From Macrocystis pyrifera (taxonomy: Eukaryota > Sar > Phaeophyceae > Laminariales > Laminariaceae): a stretch of 64,000 nt of DNA. A program made the position numbers and the translations under genes. Shown one piece after another: positions 1 through 11,936 of the stretch (position 1 is the first letter of the stretch; each line of letters starts with the position of its first letter). The notes under the pieces are model-generated. The model searched no databases and was not told where the DNA came from. It worked only from the letters and a program-made list of their open reading frames with translations. The stretch is taken from NCBI GenBank assembly GCA_031763025.1, contig JASSKH010000003.1, forward strand, positions 4,578,718 through 4,642,717, read 5' to 3'.

Positions 1-1860
1 ACGGCCTCTTTCTGTTCGCCCTTTTCGCCTTTCCATGCGTCCCCTCTCAAATCTCTACATCTCTCGCAGATGGGTCCGATACGTGACGCAGTCGTCGTCG
101 TACGTGTGTCGAGTATAGTACTTGCGCGGGGGACGAGGCGTTTTGGCTTGGGAGGGGGAGGGGGGGGGGGGGGGGGGAGTGGAGGGGAGGTGAGAGTGGA
201 GGGGCGGCTGTCCGCTCCTTTCGTCGGTGCTATCGGTCGACGCAAGGGTACCGCGTGCATGGGGGCTAGTGCTCGGCTGCGCGGTGTTTCGCGAAATGCA
301 AGTGCGAGGGACCGAGGCTTGCCTGCTCTGGGGGCACGCGACATGGCGTAGGGTATATACGAGAAAGCCTAACCAAGCAAAGGGGATTTTCTTTTTTTAC
401 GATTTTTGAGCGCCGGCGAGGATTATCCTTCTTTTATGTACGGCTTGGAGGCTACCCGTCATATCGATAGGGCGGACATCTCCGTGACATTTGATAGAAG
501 CCAACATGACGGTCCGGTTGTTCCCGGCGGGCTTGCTGCTCACTCCTGATGCACGCTTTGTTTTCGGTAACGCCCCCGGTCTCATTGTGGCGTCTGTTTT
601 ACGGGATCAACTGCTCTCTACGACGAGATGCAGCGTCGGTCACCATCGAAAAAAAAACGCGTGGGTGGTAACCCTGGGTGAGAGTCTTGGACTGATTGCA
701 GCAGAGAGGCCTCATGAATCCCAAACTACACACGAGTTAAAAGCGATGGCGACGTGTTGCTGCTGGGCTTTTGAGCTCGCCTTCCGGGTGCTTGTTTGAA
801 CGTTCCTCCGCGTAATTTCAAGATTGTCCACCTTAGACTCGAGTAGACAAGCACCGAGAGCGCCTTTTTGGACGTGCGAATGACCAACACTAGCGTAGGC
901 TTGCCGCAAGTGAAAGAGACATTAAGTGCTTGTCTAACTCGTGTTAAAAGTCACGTTTTTATCGGAAAGCAATCCTTCCACGCTTCGTACAGATGGTCCA
1001 CAGATAGATGATGTACATATCTACAAATCATAGATCATCTACAGATCATTCTCTAGATTTTTCGAGGCAAATTCTATTCCCGACCTTGCATGATTTAGCT
1101 CGTGTTGCCGAGGGGGGGAGACCTGTATACTCCGCACGATCTACTCCGCACGATCTACGCATGCTTCCTGGGTGGGATCTGTGCTGTACAGATAGATAGA
1201 TCCTACACAATTCTCCCACAACGGTAGGTGAGGAACTAGATGATCTGCTGTAGATAGATCAGATGGATCATGATCTTGACGAGGCGTGAAATCCTCGCAG
1301 TGTAGAAATTCCGTAAACAAGGGGGAGGGGGGGGGGGGGAATACCCTGGCAACACACAGATACCAAATATAGCTGGGGCGCATCACTGCTACCTCCTCAG
1401 AGCGGGCGCGGAAATTGAGTGTGTCATGCCGCCACTGCTCCCCCCACCCCGCCCTCCCAACGGGGGCAACGTCTGCGCTGATCCAGACGGCGAGGCTACC
1501 CTCGAGCGCTTTCGACTGAAGGTGGTTCCCGGTCCCGACCCGAATCCCCTCGCGGCTTTGAGTTCCATGCTCGAGACAGACTTGAGCATCTTACTATCTT
1601 CTCTGCGCATCCAGCGCGTCCTCGCGCAGGCATCTTTCATGAGCTACGCAGCGGGGGGGAAGCGTGCGGGGGAGGGGGAAGCCTCGGGTGTGACAACAAA
1701 GCAACGGTATAGGTGGGGATGTTCCTGTGTTGTTCGCTTTATTACTCTGCGGCCCGTCTTTCGGTCGTCGTGACATGGTACGTTCCCCCATTCGCTCGAG
1801 GTTGGTTGGATTGCATAGCAGGGAATAATAAAAGACACACGGACTTGTTACGTACCTGGC
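1..1860. other. No recognisable gene; G-rich and low-complexity DNA
   Basis: A long G run lies near 160-177 and a second near 1320-1340. Short open frames on both strands show no family motif that I recognise. The stretch 1389-1640 is open on both strands at once because of Pro/Gly-rich composition, so it is not evidence for a gene. An exon of a larger gene could be hidden here, but nothing supports one. Confidence 0.4.
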
Positions 1861-1871
1861 ACAGTACAGTA

Positions 1872-1976
1872 ATGCGGGGGTCCATAGTTAATAGGACCAG
1901 ATCTTATTAGTAAGAATAGGGAAATATATAGGTTTTTGCGTGTACCGTAGGTCCTATTTACTATGGTCCCCCGTAA
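1872..1976 (+). mobile_element. MITE family M1, copy 1 (105 bp, TA target duplication)
   Basis: A 105-bp element with imperfect terminal inverted repeats: the left end reads ATGCGGGGGTCCATAG and the right end ACTATGGTCCCCCGTAA. It is flanked by TA on both sides (1870-1871 and 1977-1978). Nested inner repeats pair GGACC with GGTCC and enclose an AT-rich core. The other copies are 5113-5219 and 58442-58546. The TA duplication, small size and lack of coding capacity fit a Stowaway/Tc1-mariner-type MITE; which transposase moved it cannot be told from this window. Confidence 0.85.
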
Positions 1977-3042
1977 TAGTAAATCCCGCGTGTTTCGCGT
2001 CGCAATCGTGGTTGTTCTGAAGGTGCGGTATAATACAGGACACATATACTTCTACTATGTAGTACTCATCAAGAAACAGGAAAGCTGGCCCAAAGGCTGT
2101 TTTTTTTTTATTTTCGAATGGGATTATTCTTGTAGAGTACACTAATTTCAGTATATTGACTCCCAAATTTCCGATTTTCTTGTATTTCTCAGCCTGCTTG
2201 TCTTATTGCTCATTTTCTTGTTAGGTACCTTGTACTACATGGTGTGCGCACGGCTTAATCAGCACTTACCAAAGTGTTGTCGCCGGAGCATCGCTCGAGG
2301 TGTGCTCGCACCCGATCCCGCTCTGCCCGCCGCAGACTCAAATTTTCTAACAAATTGCGGTACCTGTGTCGCGGGACGAAGGGTGGCGCGACGAGCAAGA
2401 GGGAGAACATAAGTGAGGGAAAACAAACGTATGTGTCGGACTTTGGAACATTAAGGAGTCCATGTCAACTAATTGCCTGGTAACTCACACGGTAGATAAG
2501 TATACCCCTGTAGAACAACCCCATCCAAGTGCGGAATATTCATTGTGACCATTGCGTACAGTAGGGCGAGATGCCGGAAGGTTGGGTGCAAAACGACCAG
2601 TTAGTAGTGGGCCTGACGTCGTCAGCACACAAACGAAAGGCGACGGTTGCCAGAGACAACTGTACGCCATGCGGACTGCCTGGTACGTGATCACAGCTAC
2701 TCGTCGTACAGGTGGCGACTATTGAATAACAGCACCGCCACTACAGGACGATCGTACATACGTAATTGTTTGTAGGCCGTTGGCGGGGGTACACGCTATA
2801 GGTGCAAGCTGCGGTGCGTGTCACACATGCGTCACATGTTTCCTTGGTCACAAATGTTCGATGTCTTTCTGCAGCGGCGGTTGGGGAAATGCGATTGCTT
2901 GACGAGGGACATAGAACACGTTAGTTCGTTCGTAAATACTACTTGCATCGTGCTCTGTAGGCGCGCTGCCGTCTGTTGTTTGTGACATGTCTTCGATCGG
3001 TCGAAGTTTGAAGCAAAAGCGTGCCGTCGGAGCGCGTCTCAC

Positions 3043-3167
3043 TTTCTCCCTTCGTTGTCTAGTTGAGCTGTGACGTGGACCAGCTCCTTTCGGTCTTTCT
3101 CGATTTGATCAAGACACGCCTTTTTTTTCGCGGCCATCCCCCCTGCAAACTTGTCCAGCTCACGCAC
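3043..3167 (-). CDS. Possible internal exon of an unrecognised coiled-coil protein
   Basis: Read on the minus strand, an acceptor-like CAG precedes 3167 and a GTGAGA donor follows 3043. The frame between encodes a charged, probably helical segment beginning VRELDKFAGG and ending AQLDNEGRK, rich in Lys, Glu and Asp and suggestive of a coiled coil. Two other minus-strand open stretches lie nearby (2848-3042 and 3433-3666) and could belong to the same gene, which would be divergent from the eIF2D gene that starts 1.1 kb away. No family was recognised and the exon rests only on splice-like borders and composition, so it may be chance. Confidence 0.25.
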
Positions 3168-4249
3168 CTGACATTGGGGTTGCCAAGCAAGGCGTGCGGC
3201 GCAGCGGTGGTGGTTGCCTTGCATTATGAAACCTGATACCAGGCACCAGGCACCAGGCACCTGGTATAGTATATATATCATATACAGACATTTGCACAGA
3301 TTTGCTAACTTACGACTTGCATGCAGCCAGTCGGTACAGAACGACGTACAGCAGTATTAATATAACTTGAAGTACGACAGCGTTACTTTCAATCAAGCCC
3401 AAAATTCCTCGTCCTGAGAGTGTTGCACCTGTCTACGGAGGTAGGCTTGAATGTGACTGGGACCTGCGTGCGGGCAACCTCACTGCTCGCATTTTGCTAC
3501 GCACATGATTCGACTGAGCAGTAATTTCCTCGTCCACATGTCCAAGTATTAATAGGAGTGCTACACCCTCATCTGAGAACGGTGCATAGCGAAACATGCA
3601 ATCGGGCGTGGGGTGCCTGAGCAGTGAACGTTTTACGGACGTGTCGTCGATGCTCAATCTCAACACAACTGATGTAGAGCCTGCACACGAGTTTAGTCAT
3701 GTCCCACGTTTAGTCATGTCGCAAAAGCCGACCTCAACAAACGATATGCCAGGTGTACTTGACGAGTACTGCTGAAACAAATCGACGTGTGTGTCGTACA
3801 TCATACCTGACGATTGGCATGGGTCGAAGGGTCCTTCACAGTGACTTCGCCCTGCTGTTGGAGCAACGTCTTACGAACACCCGTCAGAATCGGCTCCGAC
3901 CGCGCAGGGGGATTCTCCATCTTGGACGACTGATAAGTCTCCTTTTTTCCGCGATTGAATGCTGCAGCTTATGGTGTCGGTGTGACTCTTTCGGCACGCA
4001 CGGCACCTCGCGTGCACAGAGACGGTTGATGATCGAGGGTCGGAGTCGAGAGTCGCCCGATCGAATTGTCGAATTTTCTCAGAATTTACATTTTTACGAA
4101 ACCGTCAAATGGGAGTTATAAATTATTTGAGGCCTTACGGATAAGGGATCGACGGGAAGATGGTTGAACAGCGAACAGACACCATTTGCTGCAGGTTGTG
4201 TTGTGTGCCCCTAGCAAGTGCCAGTTGCTTGCAGCTTACTGACGGCGCG

Positions 4250-7200
4250 ATGTTCCGCAAGAAGCAGGACGTAGCGGAGCGAAGCCGCAGCCTGCTGAAA
4301 AACAGTGCTGCTAAAAAGATCAAGGCGGAAATCTTGGTTGCGTTGCCCTTACTGACCAAGGATGTCATCGACGAGCTCATGCCCAACAAGGTACGCTTAC
4401 CCATAAACGTACATCTCGCACCAATTCCTCACGATAGAATTTTTAGCTACAACAAAAATGAGTGCTCACCACTGGGTATATGCGCTTGGGTGTTGAGTTG
4501 TATCCAGTCTTTGTGGGCTCCACTCCTTCAGCCTTCCGAGGCTTTCATGGGTGCAACAATTATGGGAGTGATCTGTCCCACTTTGCCTGTTGCTGTAGAA
4601 GGTTGAAGGTGTCACAATTTTTACGATAGGTGCGGCGTAACACTCTGCTGCCAACGGAGTCTTTTCACAGCTTCGACGGAGGTTCGAAGGAGAGGTCCAA
4701 CTGCTACAGCAGTGCCAGTGTTTGTTTGCGGTTCGAAAGCCGAGAAGCGTGAAAGGCGCCTGCGCTATTGAACTTGCGAGACAACTCAAGGGGGGAAAAA
4801 GTGCTGAAAAAACGTACCTACGAGTACCAGTGCCACAGGTACCTTACAAGGTAATTTTACGAGGTTTCCTTTCGGGGTTATGGTTGACTTGCTTGCTTGA
4901 AATCCCGGGGGTGTCGCAATCTGAAAAAGGAGAGAACAAAGGAGGCGTTCGTTCCTCGTGCCTGCTACTGCGCGTACGTAGCCACCGGGCGAGAACGAAG
5001 AACACACAAAAGCCCTCAACCCTTTTTAGAACTGCAGGCCCGTTTTGGGGGGAAAAATACGTAGAATTTGACTGGTTTCTCCCCACAACAGGACCGCAGT
5101 TTGTACATAATATTTTACGGGGGACCATAAGTAAATAGGACCTATGGTACACACAAAAACTTATATATTCACCTATTTTTACTAACAATATTTGGTCCTA
5201 TTTACTGTGGCCCCCGTAATAAAGGGGTTAAAACTACCAGGTACCTCTGGTAAAGAAAAAAGGAGGGCAAGTGGCTGGCAAGTAAACACCGACCAGCCCA
5301 AACGAGTTTATAGCTAAGTCTTGACGTAGCAAGCACCATTAACGATTTCGCACAGCATCGGCCATACCTGGTACAAAGCAGAGGCTTGGCTGCAATACGA
5401 GGGGATGTGCTCGATGTTCAACATGAGTCTATTATTGATACCAGGTATAAATTTAGGACGAACGACACGCGCGCAACATGACGACGCTCTTGCTCTCCAG
5501 CATGCTCTCCTAGAGAGATGACAGACCGCGCTTCTCCATTTGTAGGATATCGTCGCTATACACTACCTGAGTCTTGGTGCTGCTTTACGAGTAGGCGTTT
5601 CGCACGATGTCCGTATGTACGTTGCGCCGTCCGTCTATTCTGCCGCAGAACATGTTCGCCCTTCAATAGTGGTAGAGCTATCAGCCATCCTATGGCATCG
5701 TTGAGCTACTCGTACTACAGCAGTTCCGTGGTGATTGCTGTAGGTGTGTACGATTGCGAGCGATACCGATACTCAGCGGCGATCTCAACGGGTTTCAAGC
5801 TGCCCGAAGCTGTCTGCGACCGAAAAAAACGGGGTCCGGTCGGCGTTTGGTGACTTCTACAGCACGTAAGCGCCCCCCTCGCAGTGCTTGTGTTACGTAA
5901 GCCCCATAACTTGCTGATTTAAAAGTCGGCTAACGAGGCGTTTTACGACAGAGCTTCACCCTGAATTTTCTGAGGCTCCTCACTTGACCTTAAGGAGCTA
6001 CACACCTCACCCGAAAACTGACTTCAGCACGAATAAAATTGCTTCCCGACGAATAATCCCATGGCCCAAGTATGCAAAAACGTCGTTTTCGAAACTAGAT
6101 TAGCATTCCGACGATTTTGGGTTAAGAAACCCCGCCACTCAGAAATCGTTCTAGCGGAAATGTGCTGCCTCTATCGTAGATCGCGTCTAACCACAATCCG
6201 GGGTTCGAATCCACCCGTGGTCATTTATTGACTTTTTGAAACAAGATTGCATGCCAGGTATCTGCAACCCTTGGTATGACTCAAAACTTTCAAAACACGC
6301 GAAGAAGTCCCATAATTCCGGATACACGAGCCTCCGCCATCGGCACGAGCTGGAGTCCATCGCGACACGGCAGCTTTGACCGAAGGGGTTACATCTGGGG
6401 TCCATTGCTAGCAACGATTCGACCTCGGATTGTGCTTTTGTTAGATGAGCACCGACACCACTGAGCTAAAAGTCAGCGCTGACTTTTAGCTCAGTGGTTT
6501 TGGCGCTTGTCTTACAGCTTGCCTTCGGCGAGGGCTGTGCAGAGCCCCCCCCCCCCCCCCTCTCATCTCTTTTTCAACCCACGCACGCATGTGACCATGC
6601 GACGTGTGACAGATGCCCGCGGTGGCTGGAAAAAACGCTATCCCCTATGGCAAGGCACATGTTGCTCACGTGGTGTGGTCAGCCATCCTCCCACTGTGTC
6701 ATACTCATATATACCTGGTATATGATGCGTGTGAGGCACCTGTATGTGGTACCATCTGACATCTTGCACCTGCGCGCATCCGCAGCGTTTTTTGTACCGC
6801 TGCCACATGGTCTCAATAGACTCAAGCTGCTTAGCGCTGAAGGGTCACCTCGTCCACGATGTCCGCCGTTGACCTTTGGTGAAACCAGCCTTCTCCTGCG
6901 GTTGTTGTTGTTGTTGTTGTTGTTGTTCCTATTGTCTTCTCCCCGCGGCGACGTCTTCCGACCTCCTCCTCGACGGACCCTTACCTTTCCCAGGATGGCA
7001 TAGAGGTGGTCAAGCTGGCCACCCGGGCCCTGGTGTACTTCCACGTCCCGACCAAGACGCCGCTCTTTTTCGATTCGGACGGCCGCAACAACCTCTTCCC
7101 CACTGTCTACGCTCTCTGGCGCGTGCGGAAACTGTGGCTCGAGTCGGGCGCGACGGCGGCGGAGGCGGCGCCGACAGCTGCCGCAACAGCTGTAGCAGCA

Positions 7201-10200
7201 GAAGGAGGCGGGGGAGGAGGAGGAGGAGGAGGAGGAGCAGGGGGAGAAGGGAAGGGGGGAGGCTGCTGCTGCCCTCTGCTTGTCGTGCACCCGCCGGTCA
7301 GCAAGTTTCTTTTGAACGGGGCAGACGTCATGCTTCCAGGTATCTGTAGCACTGCAGTAGAGTACCTGGCGCACAGTTTGTATGTACAGTAGCAGTACAG
7401 ACACCCGTCATATTTCTGCACAAAGGCATGGTATGTATCACACAGCGTTCAAGCCGAGTTTTACGTGAACATTCGCGTAGAATTCGTCGCTGACTGCGCT
7501 CAGCTTCCTCGATGGGCCAGAATCGCGACTGCGACTGCGTGCGGGCTGTGCTCTGGCGGATAGCTTGAGGAGTAGGTCGTACACACGCAGGCGTTTATTG
7601 GGAGCATGTCGTTGGGGCTATGTTGTGGTTCCTTGTGCTGCCCGACGCACCTGGCGAAGGGGTCTTCGTGAAACGACAGCTCGTTGGCGTGCGTGCAAGA
7701 TCCCTCGTCGACGTTGAGTTGACACGGGTCTTTCAACGAGACCAGGCTGCGTTCAGCGGTCCGTTTTTACAGCAAGGAGAGACCGTACACTTTATGCAAA
7801 CAGTTACTGTGGTACCGTTCTTGCACTGCAGTTTGTGGTGGACCCTTTTTTTTTTGTCGCTGCGCCGATGCGAGCTCACTGAAGGAGGCGTGAACACCCC
7901 GAGGGCCCCGGCCGCGGGAGCATTGCCCACTCGCGATCGAAATGACCCTGGGTACGGCACTCTTTCCTTTCTTGCCCGACCAGGACAGGAGCAGGCGTTT
8001 CTGCCCCAAACGCTTCAAACGCTTGCCCCCCCCCCCCCCCTGCCCCGTCTCGAAAGGGATGCGTGGTCAGTGGTCAAATATCTAAGGCAAGCAGTAGTTG
8101 AGTCCGCCCACCCTCCCCCCCCCCCCCTTGCCCTATCTCCGTCCCGGCATTGTAGGGATGCGAGGGTCTATGGTCATACGACTACGGCCATGCATGAGAT
8201 CGAGTACATCTCTCCTATCGAGTACACCCCCCCCCCCCCTTTGCCCTATCTCTTTCGGCCTCTCCGCCCCCCGCCCCGTCTCTCGCTCGCTTCGGCTTTA
8301 TCGATTTGTTTCTGTTTCTTGCCTTGCTCCCTGTCTGTGAATGTGTTCGCCATCGGGACCAGGCGTGGTGGTGCGAGATTTGGCGTCGGTGGATTACGTC
8401 ATGGCTGAGAGGCGGTGCGTCCTGTCCACCGGCAACCCAGAGCCTTACGCGGTGAGGGCTCGGTGCCTTCGAAACACAATGGTGAAATTATCCTGGTGGG
8501 CTCTTGACGCACGGCAGTCTCCGTTCCTTCGTGGGCTGCTCAAGTGACTTTTTTTCAAACGTGAATGCTGTTGTTCATGCGGTGCCTAGAGTATCGCCAA
8601 AAATACCTCGTACCTGGTGCCGCTAGCGTGTTCTTATCCCCCCCCCTAAACCGGGTCCGCGTACGCTCGCTGGCGTTTACCTGCAAGGCGGGATGCCAAG
8701 AGGGGGGGAAGAAGAGGCGCGTCGAGGACGTGTTTGGTGTGGGGTCCCAGCCTGGGTTTCGGCGGAACGTACTCTACTTGCTGCGCTGGAGCCACACGCG
8801 CTGTTTTTTTCTCTCCCGGTTTGGGTTCGCAACTCGATAGCACAAATTTGATGGGCACACATAAGTGTACCGGTTCGCACTTTTCTCGATGTAACCGCCC
8901 GACTCCTTCCTTGTGCGGCGCCACGGGTGTTTCTAGGTGGGCGAGATGATCAAGGACAGGCAGGCCGTCATCAGCGGAGGCATGACCGGCAAGGGGCTGA
9001 AGGTGACGCCTGTTTGCGAGTTTGTGTCGGCGGTCACGCCACCTCGCCAAACGAAGTCGAGCGACCGATTTCGATCGAATGGTTCTGTGTGTTTACGTGT
9101 GTGCCCGCTGGTGGATGCCAGGCCTCGTGAGTGAGAGCAGTGTGCCGTCGATCGAAACGTAGGAGTGTGAATCGTATCTGTTGATGTGTGTTCTGCTTCG
9201 CCCGCTGTCCGTCCCACCGATTCCTGGCTGCCTCGCCAAGGCTGTGGGCCTCCACGAGCTCGCTGGGGTGTTTTTGACCGAGCGTTGACCGGCATGACCA
9301 CGCGAGCGATACAATACGGACAACTGTTTCTGTTTTGCCGTACCTATCCCTATCTCCTCTACCTGTAGCCGAGGTATTGGTAGTAAATGTTGGCGAAGGA
9401 CGAGAGGTGTCGCCCCCCCTCCCCTGTGTATTATATACCTGGTATATATGTAGGTTGGGTTAGCGTCGGTTGGGGCGACGACGCTGTAAAACACGCCTCT
9501 CATTGCGTGAGCTAGACAGCCAGGGTACCGTTTTTTATTTTTATTTTTTTGCGGTTACCACGGCTGGCGGTCGAGTTATCGAACATTTTTGTGCGGGGAG
9601 AACATTTACTCCGCACAAGGGGGATGATCGTATCACACAGTGGGTATATGGTGAGGCACCCACGAGGCAGTTACATAGTAAACCCATTGCTGTCTCTGGA
9701 AGTGGCCACACCAGAAATTAAATCAATTCATTGACGCTGTCATCCATATGCAAGTCCGCCTCACAAGCGGTTCTTAGTAGGATGCGGCTCACCCTTCATG
9801 CGACTCCCCCAACACCTCACGGCGCTTCGCGCTTGGTGCAAGCAAGCAATGTCTGCCTGGTCGGTGAAAACCCGACGTGTTCCGTGCCGGCATTGTAGGG
9901 ATGCGAGGGTCTATGGTCATACGACTATGGCCATGCATGATAATGAGTACACCCCCCCCCCCCCCCCCCCTCCCGGGACCAGCCAGAGGGGGCGGATAGC
10001 TCTCGGCTTCGCCGTGAGCATCGGCTGCGCCGCAAGCGTGCGGTTTCACCGCAAAAGTGTACTGAGGGGACCTCGTGTACTGGGTGTTGGCTTCTCCTGC
10101 ATATATTCTGCTGGCTGCGTCAGCCGGTACCCTCTCCTCGAGAGAGTGCAGCCGGAGTGAGCGATACCCGGTTCTCTTATGTACGGTAGGAGTTGGACTT

Positions 10201-11879
10201 GCCGCTGGTTCCCTGGCTAACTTACTGTCAGGCGTCCGTACCAGCGTGCACAGGGGATAGGTGGCGACTTGCGGTGTTGAAGATGAACTCTTGCTCGCAC
10301 GTGCACCCGTTGGTTCTGCTATGAACAGTCCGCTCAAAAGAGTCTCCTGACCGATGCCTTCTCATCTCGATGCTCCGTTTTCTGCTTCTGCCGTCGTTGG
10401 GCATGGACTCGGAAACAACGCTCCAGGTTGTGCACTGCTACCTGGATTTTCTCTGGCGGATGGGGCCCCAGACCCTGCCTAACGAGGGCTTCCGGGTAGA
10501 CGGGGTGAGACGGGCTTTTATCGCTGCGCTGGCGTTTTGTGACGTTCCGCGTTGGGTTCTTCAACGAGACGCGTCGTTTTTTTGTTTTCACCCTGCTGCC
10601 GCTCTGCGTGCTCTGCCTGCGCCCTAGTGCCTCTATCCCGTTTTTTGAACGCAGGGTGTGACGAGGAACCGATACGTTGCACTGCTTGTGGGTCCCGGCG
10701 TTAGCCAATCTCACGTTCTGTGGCACACCTCTTATTTTCATCTTGGTGTGGTCTACTGCCCTCACTCGCTCAATTCTACGCGCCGAAGTGGCCTTTTTTT
10801 TCCTTTTTACGGTGGCGTCTCACGCCACCCCCCCCCCCCACCCCCCCCCCCCCCCCCCCCTCAGCGCCCAAACCGTCGACGCGATTTGTTTTTTTGTTTT
10901 CCCCCTCGTGACGCACAAAGTGTTGGCGTCATTTGCCTCTCTTGATCCCCGACGGCACGCTTAGACCGCGTCTCACCAGTTTCCGATCGCCCTCGACAAG
11001 ACCACTACGTTGATTTTATTCACATTACACACACATTAACGCACCGCACCAACTTTAATTTTTTTCAAAAATATTTACAGTACACTACGTAAGTGGCCGC
11101 TTCCTCAGCAACCACGATGCCCATTGGTCTCGCGCCCGGCGCCGTTTGTTTTGCTTGGTCCTATTCATTTTTTCCTGTCGTCGCTCACGCAAACATCGTC
11201 CAGGTTTACCGCTTGCCATCCGCCGCATCGGGAGAAGCCTCCGCTGGCGCGGCTGGGGCCTCCAGCGAGGAGGCCGAAGATGTGCTCGTGGACGACTGGG
11301 AGTATTTAGACAACGTCAAGGCGGCGGAGGAGGAGGAGGCCGAAGCAGCCCCGGTGACAGCGGCGGGAGAAGTAGCCGCGACGACGGGTGGGGGGCTCGG
11401 GTTGGAGGGCATCTCGCTCGAAGACCCCGGCGGAGATGCCGACGCGGCTGCCGGTGGGGGCGGAGGGGGTGGCAAGGAGGGACCCGGAGAAGGGGTCGGG
11501 GAGGGGGCCGGGGAGGCGGAAGAGCAGGAACCGGTGGAGGTGGTCAGCGAGCGTCTACTTGCGGCGTTCTTGAACGGGCTGAAGAAGACGCTCAAGGACA
11601 CGCAGTTGCCGATGCTGGTCAGGTGGGAGAGGTTTGCTTTATTATCCGATCGCAACGGTTGCGGCGGCGGGGGCGACGGCACACAAAACGTGGTGTTACT
11701 ACCCGTTTTCCGTGCGCGTGGAGAGGTGGGGGGGGGGGTGACGTATCGTGTCGCGTGCTGCCGTATTTCGGCTCGGTGTCCTGACCTCGAATTGGTGCCC
11801 GTTTTGGCCGCTTTTGTTTCTGTTTTTTTTTTTTTTTTTTGCGTTGCTCTGTGGCGAAGGATCTAGAAGGAAACGATGC

Positions 11880-11936
<57 letters not shown>

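Larger units (their letters stand above)
4391..6993 (+). other. Intron 1 of eIF2D, 2.6 kb, repeat-filled
   Basis: Donor GTACGC follows codon 47 and the acceptor CAG precedes the exon beginning DGIEVVKL; both borders are phase 0. The intron holds a MITE (5113-5219), three TACCWGGTA sites (5235, 5365, 5439) with a fourth at 6712, a tRNA-derived element (about 6235-6478) and a 40-bp palindrome. Open frames inside it, such as 4722-5138, look incidental. Confidence 0.85.

Noticed and set aside
6190-6228. Complete tRNA gene
   Set aside because: A strong B box and T arm are present, but no A box or acceptor partner lies at the required distance upstream.
6679-7421. Minus-strand ORFs of 241 and 104 codons opposite eIF2D exon 2
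   Set aside because: Antisense shadows of a GC-rich exon and its GTT/GGA repeats; the sense strand carries conserved eIF2D sequence.
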